This document shows, piece after piece, positions 19,920-31,960 of a stretch of 64,000 nt of DNA. The notes under the pieces are model-generated. The model did not search any database. It was given only the letters and a program-made list of their open reading frames with translations, and was not told where the DNA came from. Position 1 is the stretch's first letter; every line of letters starts with the position of its first letter. The stretch comes from Erythroxylum novogranatense (taxonomy: Eukaryota > Streptophyta > Magnoliopsida > Malpighiales > Erythroxylaceae): contig CM057235.1 of the NCBI GenBank assembly GCA_029891385.1, positions 22,685,120 through 22,749,119 on the forward strand, read 5' to 3'. Position numbers and translations under genes: made by a program.

Positions 19920-22611
19920 TGTAACATCCCGTTCCCAGATTGAGAGTTAGAACCCTAAAATATGGTACATGAAAGGTTAATGAGAGATTAGAAATGTATT
20001 TTTATGCTCGTGCATAATATGTCATACACATACACATGAATAGTGAAAATTTTTGCACATGAAACTAGTCGTACATGCATTCATGAATAATTCCAGGTAT
20101 AATTGGTTATAAATGTAGTTATGTGAGAATTTTGAATTTATAGTATTAAAAAAATTGATGTGGAGAATATATGTATTGATTTAGAAATTTTTGGGAGAAA
20201 TTTTCCAAAAATATTGAGTATCATTGGACTAGGAAAAATACCGCTTGGCAATTAAACTGATGAATGAATATAGAAATAAAAGTTTAATGATATTGAAGAA
20301 ATTTCATTAATGACTTTAGAATTTTTGAGAAAATGTCATTGGAAGATTAGGGTCAATTGGAGCAAAATTTGGAGTTTGATTAAACTAGTTAAGTGAGAAC
20401 CTAGTTACAGCCTTAGGAATTAGGCAAATGGGTAAGTGACAAATGTCATTTGCCAAGCCAAGTTTTAAAGCTACGTTTTTTTAAACCTTGAAAGATAAAG
20501 ACATTGTTTGTCTTGTCTTAAAAATATCTTCTTTGTAGCTTTCTTCTTCACATTTTTTCCTTACACAGAGTTTTTTTTATCAAACTCCTTCCGAGAGTTA
20601 ACCTTGTTCTTCCTTATCCCATGCCATCTTCCACTTTGCTATTTGTTTCCTCTACCCTAAGAAAAATCAGAAGTTGGGCAGCTTACATAGTGAATATGTG
20701 ATTCTTGCATGGAGTTAGGGCTTGAAGATAGTTGAAGCTTTTGGAGTTTTCAACAAGTAGTAAATAAATTTTTTTAGAGTTGTGGATTTATGAAATAAAT
20801 TGGTGAATTACTGTTAATTGCATGGATTATGGCATCTACGTATATATGTTAATGAACACTGTGGATGAGATGAAAAATATGGTTATATTGTTAATTTAGT
20901 TTGTAGTGGATTGTTAGTGATCAGGTGATGTGGAAATGGTTTTTGGTGTTGAAATAGCAATGAAATGCAGTATAAGATTAGTGTAGAAAGTTAGATATGA
21001 AAAGGTGATATGTGATCTATTCTTCACTGTACATGTTTATATATACATGAGTGTATACGTGAGTTGATGAAAGCTTTAGAGCTGATCAAGGAAATGGTTT
21101 TTAAGTTGAAGAGCAATTGTAAAATGATGGTTTGAGATGGGAATGAGTGAAAAAAAACGAAGATTGAGAGGAAAATATGGAATATGACAAAAGTTGAAAA
21201 TGTAGTGAATGGTATATGGCAGAGCATGGAGAGTTCACTCATTGATTTTTGTTGTTTTAGTGTTTTCGATGGAACTTAGTTGAATTTGCATTTTTAGAGG
21301 TAGTGTGAATTTGTGGTAAATGAGTTGATTAAAATGGAGTAAAAAAGCCAGTATTAATAAACTAAAGTTATGGATGTTTGTGAATGAGAATCTGGAAATT
21401 TTGGGAATGAATAGTGAAAGAGTTAAAAATTTAATCTAAAACTTCCATGAGTTTTCTTTACTGATCTAGACAGTTTTTGACAAAGTTATCTTCATAAAAG
21501 TTGTAGATCTTTCTTTAAGCTTTCTATTGATATAACGTTTGTAATTTTTGGAGTTTTGGATCAAAAGCTATCGAGTTTGGAAGTTGAGCTTGTGAGTTAT
21601 GTCGTGGTTTGGAATAGTCTGTAGTGTTTATAGCATAACTTGCAGAATATTGAACCAAATTGCATGAAATTGGGTTCATTTGAAATTTAAGACATAAAGG
21701 AATAATTTTTTAGAAAAAAAGTTTGGCCTAATCTTTCGTTTTCATTGTCAAAATGAACGGGTAAAAGTAACCCGAAATTCTGTTTTGGGAAGAGCTGGAG
21801 AAAAATTGAAGAGAGGAAGAAGATGCAATTTATAGTTGAGTAGAAGTTGCCCTCGTGCTTAAAGTTGGTTGGAAAGCAAGCACGACGGTGACTTTGTTGG
21901 TTTGTCCAAAGGGTTGACTCACCCAGAACAACCTTCCTTTTTTCGATCATAACTTTTTCTCTAGACCTCCAAAATGATTTGATTCTTGAACCAATGGATT
22001 CCTAACATATTTTTCTATCCCTACATAAAATGTTATAGCATTATGAATTGAATTGAGAAAGAGTGATCAAATCAAAGTGTGGAATTTGTTGGAATAGTAA
22101 AATAGGTTTTTTTCCTGAACACCTTTCAGTGTTTTAATTATATTTGGACCTTTAGGATTCCAAATGAGGTGATTTTTAATTTGGAGTAAACTAGAGAAAT
22201 AGGGCTACAAATCATATGCAGAAGTAGAATTGTGATTCAGTTTATAAGATGTTTAATTGTTGGATGGAAGTAGTGCATAGTACATTGTTTTTTAATATGA
22301 AAAGCCCAAAAATGATTGTAGCTTATCTTCCAAATTACTGAACCAAATTGAGTGATTTTGGTGTCAATAGAAACATAAGACATAGAGGAACACTTTTCTA
22401 GAAGATAGTATGACCAAATTACATCATTTTCTCTTTATAATTGAATGTGAACAGTGGACTCGAAAGTGTGTCTTGGAAAAAACTGAAAGTAAATCAATGA
22501 GAAATGAATTGTGACCTTAATGGTTTTAGTGAGGTATAAACCTAAGTATAAATTATACTTAGATGAGTTTTGATATGAGAATGAGTTTGTAATGAAATTG
22601 ATGGAATGATA
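19920..22611 (+). mobile_element. Fragment of long Gypsy-type LTR, plus orientation
   Basis: It begins TGTAACATCCCGTTCCCAG, matching the start of the A and B LTRs when those are read on the minus strand (TGTAACATCCCGTCCCC). Further shared blocks include 'gagagttagaacc' near the start and 'cttcataaaagttgtagat' at about 21492. About 2.7 kb is present before E3 interrupts it at 22612; the remainder should lie right of the window beyond E3 and C. No coding sequence is present. The two short minus-strand frames in it are not genes. Confidence 0.75.
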
Positions 22612-22734
22612 TGTTAAGTCAAGAAGACTTCACGTCTATTAATTTTGGTGACAATCAAATAATAATAATATTAGAAATAAATCATCTGTTTTGATTAGTG
22701 TGTTAAGTGTGCAGAAAAATAGAAGTATCACATA

Positions 22735-23110
22735 GTCATCCTAGAAGAAGCAAAACACATAAAAAGCAAAACACAGAAGAAGAAAAACACAGACGACATG
22801 CCATTATAGAAGAAGCAAAACATAGAAGAAGCAAAACGTAGACGACACGTCATCACAAAAGAAACAAAACACAGAAAAAGAAAAACACAGAAGAAGCAAA
22901 ATACAGAAGAAGCAAAACACAGACGGCACGTCATCACAGAAGAAGCAAAACATAGAAGAAACAAAACACAGATAACACGTTATCATAGAAGAAGCAAAAC
23001 ACAGAAGAAGTAAAACGCAGACGACATGTCATCACAAAAGAAGCAAAATACAGACAACACGTCATCACAGAAGAAGCAAAACATAGAAGAAACAAAACAC
23101 AGATGATACA
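22735..23110. repeat. Tandem repeats with ACGT cores in E3 LTR U3
   Basis: Units combine 'agaagaagcaaaacacag' with a near-palindromic spacer of the type GACGACACGTCATCAC. Such spacers are seen near 22793, 22832, 22921, 22972, 23021 and 23053, with changes such as acatgcc and acacgtt. ACGT cores of this type are bZIP-factor sites in plants. The array lies upstream of the TATA box. It differs in sequence from the E2 array at the same place. Confidence 0.8.
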
Positions 23111-23233
23111 GAGAAGAACATACTCTGGTATGGCAGATGGTTAGTTAGTTAGAGTTAGTTACAAAACTCAACTAAATAATAGTTTCTAAAAGAAACAAGA
23201 AGCATTTTTCAAGAAGTAGTTGGAGACTTAGGT

Positions 23234-23241
23234 TATAAATA
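23234..23241 (+). promoter_or_regulatory. TATA box in E3 LTR
   Basis: TATAAATA in the context 'ggttataaatac' lies downstream of the U3 repeats, matching the octamer in the E2 LTR. Confidence 0.55.
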
Positions 23242-23801
23242 CTAGTCCTAGTCGAAGGCTGATTAATTTTTGAGTTTTCAAGTTTTACATACTTAGAAAA
23301 TTCTGTATTCAAAGTGCGATACAAGAGAGAAAATGCTACTATAACAAAAAGCTTACAATATCTTTCTAAGCAAGAGAAAGAAAAGGAGCCTGGAGAGGCT
23401 AAGATAGCAAAAAAATACTTCGTATAAGAGACCTAAAGAGGATTTGGAAAGGAAGAAAGAATACTTGTAAAGTTTAAAGAGTATAGTGAAATCTTAGATG
23501 AACTTTGAGGACTGGACGTAGCCCAAGGATTGGGGTGAATCAGTATAAAATCACGACATCTATTCTCTAACCTTACACTTTAATTTTCTTGTTGTTAGAC
23601 GAGTAGATAAAATTTATTTGCGATTCAAATACGTAGCTACTTTAGTATATTATCTTAGGTATTCATTTGATAGTGAAAAAAGTTTTTCAAGAAATATCAA
23701 AAGTTTTTGTATTCTTAAAAAGATTACACAATTCAACCCCCCTTCTTGTGTATTTCGTATACTTTACGTGAATTCTATATTAACAAGTGATTTACTTCAG
23801 T

Positions 23802-23813
23802 TAGTATCAGAGC
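23802..23813 (+). other. E3 primer binding site (tRNA-iMet)
   Basis: TAGTATCAGAGC begins two bases after the LTR end. It differs from the ideal TGGTATCAGAGC at the second base, probably a G-to-A change. It sets the LTR boundary. Confidence 0.85.
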
Positions 23814-23856
23814 ACGGTTTCCAAGAACCACCTTTACAAAGTGAGGATAAAGATCT

Positions 23857-25565
23857 ATGGCTGAATCACATGTTTTTATAGCTAAAGGTGCCTCGGTCAT
23901 AAGATCTCCTGCATTTAATAGTGAGGATTATCATTATTGGAAGGACAGGATGCAGCTCTTTATAGAATCCACACATATTGATCTTTGGGATATCATCAAG
24001 AATGGACCATACATACCAGTAGATGATGAAAGAAATATCATTCCTCGTATCAAATGGTTAGCTGATCAGAAAGGTAGATTTCAATTAAACTCAAAGGCCA
24101 AGTTCTTTCTGAGTTGTGCTCTAAGCAAAGTGATTATGATAAAGTTCATGGATGTGAAACTGCAAAGGAGATGTGGAACACTCTATCCATAGCACATGAA
24201 GGCACAAATCAGGTGAAAGAGTCCAAGATCAGTTTTCATATACATCAGTATGAGCTGTTCAAGATGAAAGAAGATGAGTCTATTAAACAGATGTTTAGAC
24301 GATTTCAAACTATCGTTAATGGACTTAAAGCTCTTGAGAGAATCTATGATAACCAAGACCATGTCAGAAAGATTCTCAGAAATCTTCCTAAAAGATGGAG
24401 ACTCAAAGTTACTGCAGTACAAGAAGCTAAGGATTTGAGCAAATTAAAGCTAGATGAATTGCTTGGTTTTTTGAAAATACATGAAGTAGAGCTTGATGCA
24501 GAAAATAAACCTAGAAGAGACAAATCTATAGCATTAAAGGCTGGTCAAAAGAATCATAAGATTCAGAAGAATAGAAGTTTATTGTCAAAAGCATTAAAAA
24601 TTGAAGAAATTAAGAATGATGATACCAGTGAATTTGATCAAGATTCAAGTAAAGATGATGAAATATCTTTCATTTCAAGAAAGATTAGAAGAATGTGGAA
24701 AAAGAAAGTAAAGGGAAATAAAGACTTTTCTTTTAAGAAAAATAGTAAAGACGAAGTCAAGAACGAGAAAACCTTTATCATTTGCTACAAATGCAACATA
24801 CCAGGACACTACAAGTCTGAATATCCGTTGCTCAGAAGAAAACAGAAGAAAAGTAAAGAAAACAAAAAGAGCATGATGGCAACTTGGGAAGATTTGGATT
24901 CGTTCGAATCTGATTCTGATTAAGAAGCATCAGTACAAGAAAATATATGCTTAGTAGCTGAAAAAGAAAGTGACGATGAGGTAACTTCTAATTTTAATGA
25001 ACTTCAAGAAGCATATTTAGAATTGTTAGAAGATTCATATGTTATACTAAAGCAATATAGAGTCTTAAAAAGGAAATTTGTTGAAAACTTGAAGAACACA
25101 GAAGTGTTAGAGAAAGAAAACGTCTGCCTTAAGAAACAAGTAGACAATATGAAAAAGAAAGTAATTATAGATAGATCTGAGGAAATTATTCAGTTGAAAC
25201 AAAGGATTAATACTCTTTCAACAGATTCATCAACCTTTACTGAAAGTACAAAAAAGATGAATGACAAGATTGGAAGATATAGACACCCTAATGATAAGAG
25301 TGGTTTAGGGTTTACTAATACCAATACTCATTACAATAAGATTTTTGTTCCTTATAGAAAGAAAAAGAAACAATCTTCTTATTATCATTCGATGAATATG
25401 ACTAACCCTAAAGGACCTAAGAAAATCTGGGTACCTAAACATAACATAATATCTACTGCAGATCTCCTTCCTTGGAAAAAGCAACCAGCATCAATCGTAT
25501 TTGGACAGTTGATGCTCGCGACATATGACGGGAAGAAGGTCTATGTTGCTAGAGCTTCAAAATAA
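23857..25565 (+). pseudogene. E3 gag
   Basis: The start codon at 23857 gives 'MAESHVFIAKGASVI', then 'YHYWKDRMQLFIEST', typical of SIRE-lineage gag. A frameshift near 24115-24190 moves the frame to that of 'ETAKEMWNTLSIAHEGT', 'FRRFQTIVNGL' and 'ILRNLPKRWRLK'. The zinc knuckle near 24783 reads CYKCNIPGHYKSEY, so the last Cys is now Tyr and zinc binding is doubtful. A stop follows at 24921-24923. The same frame resumes with a coiled-coil region (25023 on) to 25565, overlapping protease in the +1 frame. Confidence 0.88.
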
Positions 25566-26755
25566 ACAAGGAGGATCAGTAACTTTTGGAGACAACCAAC
25601 AGGGCAAAATAGTTAGAATCGACAAAATCGATAAAGATTCCTTTGCATCTATTGATAATGTTCTATTAGTTGAAGGTTTAAAGCATAATTTGATTAGTGT
25701 AAGTCACTTATGTGATTGTGGCTTTAAAGTATCCTTTAATCAAAATTCTTGTGTAGTCAAAAACAAGGACATTTTCATATTCTTTTCTGTCAAAAGATGA
25801 AACAATCTTTATAAGATTAATTTATAAGATTTGCAAAGTCAAAATATTTCATGTTTTATATCAACAGATGAAGAAAAGGCATAAAAAGCTAGGTCGTGTT
25901 AGTTTTCAACATATTTCCAAGTTGATTAAACATGATTTGGTAAAAGGTTTACCAAAAATAAGTTTTAACAAAGATTTCTTTTATGAGAGTTGTCAAAAAG
26001 GAAAACAGGTTAAAACATCTTTTTCTTCTAAAAATTTTGTAACTTCGTCCAGACCTTTAGAGTTGTTACATATAGATTTATTTGGTCCAACTAAAACATT
26101 AAGTCTTGGAGGAAAGAAGTATGGTCTCGTAATTGTTGATGACTTCACTAGATTTTGTTGGATATTATTTTTATCACATAAAGATGAGTCCTTTAAGTGT
26201 TTTAAAGTTCTTTCCAAAAAATTACAAAATGAAAAAGGAATTTCTATTGCTGGAATTAGAAGTGATCATGGTGGTGAATTTGAAAATGAAAAATTCAGAA
26301 TGTTTTGTGAAGAGAATGAAAATTTCCATAATTTCTCCACTCCTAAAACTCCACAACAGAATGGAGTTGTAGAAAGAAAGAACAAGACGATTCAGGAAAT
26401 GACAAGAACCATGCTTTGTGAAATGAGTCTTCCTAAGTATTTCTGGGCAGAAGCTATAAATATAGCTTGCTATATTCAAAATAAAATACTTTTGTGACCT
26501 TGGTTAAATAAAACTCCATATAAGTTAAGGGAAAGGAAGGAAGCGAAATATCTCTTACTTCCATCCGTTTGGTTGCAAGTGTACTATATTGAATACAAAA
26601 GAAATATTAGATAAATTTGATTCTAAGAGCAATTCAGTAATTTTTCTAGGATACTCATTGTCTTCTAAAGCTTATAGGGTTTATAATCTTGCTTCTAAAT
26701 CTGTTGAAGAATCTATGCATGTCAAATTTGATGATAGTTCATAACCAGATAGAAG
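25447..26755 (+). pseudogene. E3 protease and integrase
   Basis: The protease motif reads 'YLDS' followed by a stop in place of Gly, then 'CSRHMTG' (about 25495-25530), so the active site is destroyed. 'MTGRRSMLLEL' continues to 25800. After a frameshift the GAG-pre-integrase region ('KKLGRVSFQHISKL') and integrase follow at 25868-26497. The integrase has first Asp changed context ('LLHIDLFGP'), 'VIVDDFTRFCW', 'RSDHGGEFENEKF', 'PQQNGVVERKNKT' and 'LPKYFWAEAINIACYIQN'. A stop at 26496 and another frameshift lead to the C-terminal part with 'SVEESMHVKFDDSS' near 26750. Confidence 0.87.
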
Positions 26756-27890
26756 AAATGATTCTGATAATGAAATCCTATCAGTTCCCTTAGTTGATAA
26801 TGTAGACTTGTCACCATCAGATGCTCCATTAAATAAAGTAGAAGATATTCCTGAAAACCTTAGTCTGAGAAAAGACTGGAGTATAAATCCTCTCACCTAG
26901 AAAATCTAATTATAGGTGAAACTTCTGAAGGTGTGAGAACTAGGTTTAAATTTAGAAGAGAAGCAAATATAGCTTTTATTTCTGAATTAGAGCCTAAGAA
27001 AATTGATGAAGCTCTTTACGATGAAGCTTGGATTTTAGCCATGCAAGAGGAGCTGAATTAATTTACAAGGAATATAGTTTGGTCTTTAGTTCCCAAACCC
27101 TCTAATAAGTCAATCATAGGAACCAGATGGGTTTTTAAAAATAAACTAGACGAGTCAGGTAGAGTAAGTCGTAACAAAGCTAGATTAGTAACTCAAGGCT
27201 ATAATCAACAAGAAGCAACATACTATAATGAAACCTATGCTCCTGTAGCTAGATTAGAAGCTACTAGGATTATGCTTGCATATGCTATTTGTCATGATAT
27301 AAAACTATTTCAAATAGATGTGAAAAGTGCCTTTTTGAATGGTTTTATAGATGAAGAGGTTTATGTAAAGCAACCTCCTAGTTTTGAAGATTTTAACAAA
27401 TCAGATTATGTCTATAGACTTCATAAAGCTTTGTATGGTTTGAAATAAGCATTTCGGGCTTAGTATGATCATCTAAGTTCCTTTTTGATTGAAAATGTTT
27501 TTAGTAGAGGACAAGTAGATAAGACTTTGTTTAGAAAATGTATTAAAAATAATTTCATCATAGTACAGATATATGTAGATGATATTATTTTTGGTGCAAC
27601 TTCTAAGAAGCTATGTTCCAGTTTTGAGAATTTGATGAAAAGTGAATTTGAAATGAGTATGATGGGTGAATTAAAATTCTTTTTTGGTTTACAAATTAAG
27701 CAAACCGAAGAAAAGATTTTTATTCATCAATAGAAATATATCAAAGAACTGTTGGTTAAATATAGAATGGAAAAGGTCAAACCTGTGTCAACTCCTATGC
27801 ATCCTTCAAACCTTTTATCTAAGGATGTAGCAGGTAAGAAGGTTGATCAATCTCTTTTCAGAGGAATTATTGGTTCTCTACTTTACCTTA
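26756..27890 (+). pseudogene. E3 reverse transcriptase
   Basis: RT blocks are recognisable: '[17 protein letters not shown]' then a stop at about 27060 in place of Gln, '[18 protein letters not shown]', '[14 protein letters not shown]' and 'LHKALYGLK' followed by two stops near 27446-27463. The catalytic 'QIYVDDIIFGATSK' lies near 27570, and 'MMGELKFFFGLQIKQ' is followed by a stop near 27732. It has more lesions than the E2 copy. The YVDD catalytic motif is intact. Confidence 0.87.
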
Positions 27891-28531
27891 CAGCAAGCAA
27901 ACCTAATATTATGTTTAGTGTCTGTTTCTGTGCAAGATTTCAAGCAGATCCTAGAGAATCTCACTATATTTCTGTTAAAAGAATTTTGAGATTTCTGTTA
28001 GGCTCTACTAATCTTTGCTTAATGTATGAGAAAGGTAAAGATTTAAGGTTAATTGGCTATTTTGATGTTGATTACGCTGGAGATAGGATTGATAGGAAGA
28101 GTACAAGTGGAGGTTGTCACTTTCTTGGCCATAATCTAGTTTCTTGGTCAAGTAAGAGGCAAAGTTCAATTGCTCTATCTATTGTAGAAGCTAAATATAT
28201 GCCAGCTGCAAGCTGTTGTTCACAGACATTATGAATCAAGTATCCGTTAGAAGATTACTCAATACAAGAAGAACAAATTCCAATCTTCTATGACAACACA
28301 AGTTCTATCAATCTATCGAAGAATCCAATACAACACTTGAGAGTAAAGCATATTGAAGTTAGACATCATTTTCTACGAGACTATGTACAGAGGAGAATCG
28401 TCAATCTACAATTTGCTGAGACAAATCATCAATGGGCAGATATCTTCACTAAACCGTTGAATGAATTCAAAAAAATCAGACGAAACTTGAATATAGTAAT
28501 GTTGAATGATCAATCGTCTGACACGTTATGA
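27891..28531 (+). pseudogene. E3 RNase H and pol C-terminus
   Basis: 'CARFQADPRESHYISVKRIL' is followed by RNase H motifs with substitutions: 'GYFDVDYAGD' where E2 has CDADYARD, and 'SIVEAKYMPAA' where E2 has STAEAEYLAAA, so the acidic Glu is now Lys. A stop at about 28231 interrupts it. The terminal 'RHHFLRDYVQRRIV' and 'HQWADIFTKPLNEF' part runs to TGA at 28529-28531. It is not catalytically competent. Confidence 0.86.
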
Positions 28532-28847
28532 CCTAAATGATTCGCAAGAAAAGAAGATAAAAGTTGTAAGTTTTTCAAGTAAACAGTAATAGAAAGTCAT
28601 AGATGGTAACTTTTCAAGAGAAGGTATTAGAAGGAAATCTTCTCAAGTTTATAGAATATCACTTACTCTAGAATATTCTTGATATACTCTGAAATTGACT
28701 TTTGTTGTGCTCTCAATCAAAATGTTTCATTACTCTATTCTTAGCGTCAAGTTCTTTCTGTTCACATTCTCATCTTCAGGTACTAACATCATTAATTTGA
28801 GCAAAATACATTTGTGTGCTTAGTTTTTTATCGATTATAGACCACAA
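28532..28847 (+). other. E3 spacer between pol and 3' ORF
   Basis: This 316-bp stretch has no coding frame. It ends with a T-rich run and 'cgattatag' just before the 3' ORF start, a plausible splice acceptor. The E2 spacer (10322-10586) ends in a similar way with 'caaatcag'. Nothing else was recognised. Confidence 0.5.
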
Positions 28848-29837
28848 ATGGAGCAATCTATGATCTATGGAAGAAATGTTGATTTCGACTCTTTGAAACA
28901 GAACTAGATGGATATTGAACCAAAAATTGAAGCAGTTGGATGGAAAAACTTCTTTCAGGTTCGTGAAACAGTCTATCTGAATGAGTTATATGAGTTTTGG
29001 AAGAATGCAAAAGTGGTAGAAGATACCTTAGTATCAATGGTAGATAGATTGTCAGTTATCGTGACACTGGATTTAATTGAGAAAGTTAGTGAGTGTCCAT
29101 GTATTGGAGCAAAGCTGTCTCATAACATAAAATGGATGACTCAAGGCAGTGTAGACAAGGCACACATCAATCGATAACTATATGGAAGTAGTGACCCAAA
29201 AGACAAGAAGGCATCAACTCTTGTTTCGAAGGCTAGGGTTCTACATGCTCTACTTTTTCATTGTGTTCTACCAAGATCAGGTTCGAAGAACGTTGTCACG
29301 ACGATAGATGAACAATGTTGATTTGTTTCATCTACTCAATCATCAACCTATTAATCTTCCGTACTTAATTTTGATGTACATGATGAAGTAGAAGAGAGAT
29401 TCTAGTTCCTTACCATATGGTATGCTGCTAACAAGGATCTTTATAGATTCTGGAATTCTTCATGACAGAGGAAACAGGATAAAAATGGATGTGAAAAGCA
29501 CCATTAATGCGACCACTGTTAGTAGAATAGGATTAAAGATTAAAGACAAGGCGCATATAGGTTCTACGCCAAAAGCAAGGGCTGAGGGGGATCATATTGT
29601 CAGACGCAGTTGGAGTGAAAGTATTACACCCGCAAGAAAGACAAAAATTCAACCCACAGGAAGAACATCTATAGAAGAAAAGAAAGAGAAATTGTCAGAT
29701 ATATCAATAAAAGCTAAGACGATTTCACAAAGAGAAGAAAGTCAGGTTAAATAGTCTTTACAACAAATGTCATTGAAGAGAAAGGGAGAGACACTTCATT
29801 TAGAAAAATCTAAACAATCAGGAAGGTCATCAAGATT
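28848..29837 (+). pseudogene. E3 extra 3' ORF, N-terminal part
   Basis: It is homologous to the E2 3' ORF from its start (MEQSMIYGRNVDFDSLKQN). 'AVGWKNFFQVRETVY', 'ELYEFWKNAKVVEDTLVS', 'VSKARVLHALLFHCVLPRSG' and 'TTIDEQC' parallel the E2 blocks. Stops occur at about 28905 and 29175, and a frameshift near 29320. The frame resumes at 29422 ('MLLTRIFIDSGILHDRG') to 29754. It is cut by solo LTR D, whose left target duplication starts at 29838. Confidence 0.75.
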
Positions 29838-30219
29838 ATTAATGTTGGATCCCTTTCCCGGAACCCAACTGTACAAACTTAACACTAGAATCCACTGCTT
29901 TACTGCATAAGCTTACTCTTAGAACGAATCCGAAACGGAACGAAAAATAAGCTGAATCGGATCACATAACGAAACGGGAATTAAACACGTGAATCGACGA
30001 TGAAATGCAGATAGCGGAAAATCGAAACATATGTGACAAATGGTTCGAAACAACGAAATCGGAATTCAAATCGAATGAAATGAAACAAATGCGAAGCAAA
30101 TAGGATCGAATACAAATCGGATATAAGTGCGAAACAAATAAATCAATGGAAACTGAAATTGCAAATCCCGACATCCGTAGCGTGAAAATAGAAAACTTGC
30201 CGCGTTGGAAAAACCCTTA

Positions 30220-31960
30220 TGACTTAACCTATCTGAAAGTCGATGAACATTTTTTTTCTTTTTTGTCTTTCATTCCTTTGCTTTTTATCTATAACTCATA
30301 CTAAATCTCATCTTACTTGATTCTTCTTATTCATCACATTCTACTTTGCATTTCTTATTATACTATCTCATGCTCATGCCAATAAATCCATAAATACATA
30401 TACCATTAAAATCCGTGACATAACGATCGCTTTGAACTATCAAAAATCTGCAAATAGAAAAGTTCACTTCCAATAACATCACACATACATCATGATCAAC
30501 GGACCCTCCGTCCGGGATCTCAAAGAAACATGAAACCTAAATTCTCAACCACTTCTAATCATTTTCATAACAATTCATAATCATCACATTTAAACTCATA
30601 TCCCATCATCCAAGACATTCATCCATATTTAAATATCCATACATATGTCCCAAATGCATTCATCATCTCAATCCAATTAATATACAAAACTAATTTGCGC
30701 AATTCATAACTAATACACATTTGCTAATTCCATAACTCATGACTCAAATTCTTATACAATTGCATAATCCCAAGCGAGACATTATGAATCGAAGGCTTAC
30801 AATATTTTAATGGCACTCTCAAGCCGTAGACCATTCCTAATAATCTTAAAACAAATACACAGTTGACAAAACATGTACAACTACTGATGTCTTAACCCCT
30901 TTCATCCCCATCTCCTGCATGAACCGGATCCCAACCGAAAAACGGAAAACAGAAAACGGAATGCGGAAATAAAGTACAAAGCGGAGGCGAAAATAGCGGA
31001 GTGAATCGAATAAATCACGAATCAAAAGCGCTTGCAAAATAAAATCTGAATACCAAAATCGGACGCCAAATACAAATCGGATTTATCAATCGAAATCGTA
31101 TTATCGAATGGCGAAATCTGAAACAAATACGGATCGAATCTGAATTAAAAGCGAATCTGAAGCAGTTGAATCAAAGCAAAAAATCGAAGAAACAAAAGCG
31201 AATGGAAGCGGAAATTTCGCGAAATTTGAATCAACAAAAGCAATGCACATCGGATAATTCATAAAATCGAATCATAAAGGCGGGATAAGCGAAATAATCA
31301 ATTAAACTGAAACATATCAGACATCAAGAACAATAATCACGAAAGCGATCGAATGAACATAATCGCGTTGGAAACCTAAGACATTTCAAATCCGGTATAA
31401 ATTTTTTCTTTTCTTATATTCACCTTTATTGAACTAAGGCAAATCAAATACAATGAATTTCCACTTTTGGAAATTCAATCTCATCTAAATCTCAAAGCTT
31501 GAATCATATTCTTATATATCAGAACAAATCTTAAATTACATTTTATTTCAAATTTTATCGAAAATTGGCGACATAATTTGCATTTGTCTAACAAAACACC
31601 AATTGTTTCAAAACACAGTTCTAAATTTCCAAACAATCATACATTTATCATAATCATTTGGACCCTCCATCAGGGATCTCGGCACACCTGAACGCATAAA
31701 CCTAATTCTAAAACATTCTCATAGCGTAATTCAATATCTTGAACTCATAACTCAATCCCATTTCCAAATTCATATACAATTTCATACTCTCATACATTCA
31801 TTCATAATCCTCATACATTAAAATACATCATAATCAACTTAACACAATTGAAGCCATTTACAAAATATTCCAAATCTCGATATTTACATAACAATACAAG
31901 CGATGCAAAAAGCGGACCAAGCGTCTTCACATTCTTTCATCAGATCTCACCTTCGAAACA
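30220..31960. repeat. Diverged internal duplication in D
   Basis: Two segments about 1.15 kb apart share the order: 'ttggaaa' plus a T-rich run (30205 and 31368), a long A/C/T-rich stretch, then 'ggaccctcc.tc.gggatctc' with 'aaacctaa' (30501 and 31660), then 'cataactca' repeats and a terminal 'gcgga' rich part. Divergence is considerable, so limits are approximate. Confidence 0.55.

Larger units (their letters stand above)
22612..23799 (+). mobile_element. E3 5' LTR
   Basis: This 1188-bp LTR runs from TGTTAAGTCAAG to 'gtgatttacttca', followed by the primer site. Ends match the E2 LTR. It has a U3 repeat array (22735-23110), TATAAATA at 23234-23241, and the C-rich 'ttcaacccccctt' block near 23733 that E2 also has at about 15500. 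No gene is present. Confidence 0.9.

Noticed and set aside
22728..22986. Cys/Phe-rich minus-strand frames resembling a membrane peptide
   Set aside because: They are translation of the U3 repeat array of the E3 LTR; the composition follows from the repeat.
30846..31037. Frame with repeated Phe/Arg on minus in D
   Set aside because: It lies within the solo LTR in a 'gcggaaa' rich stretch; the other half of the internal duplication does not keep it.
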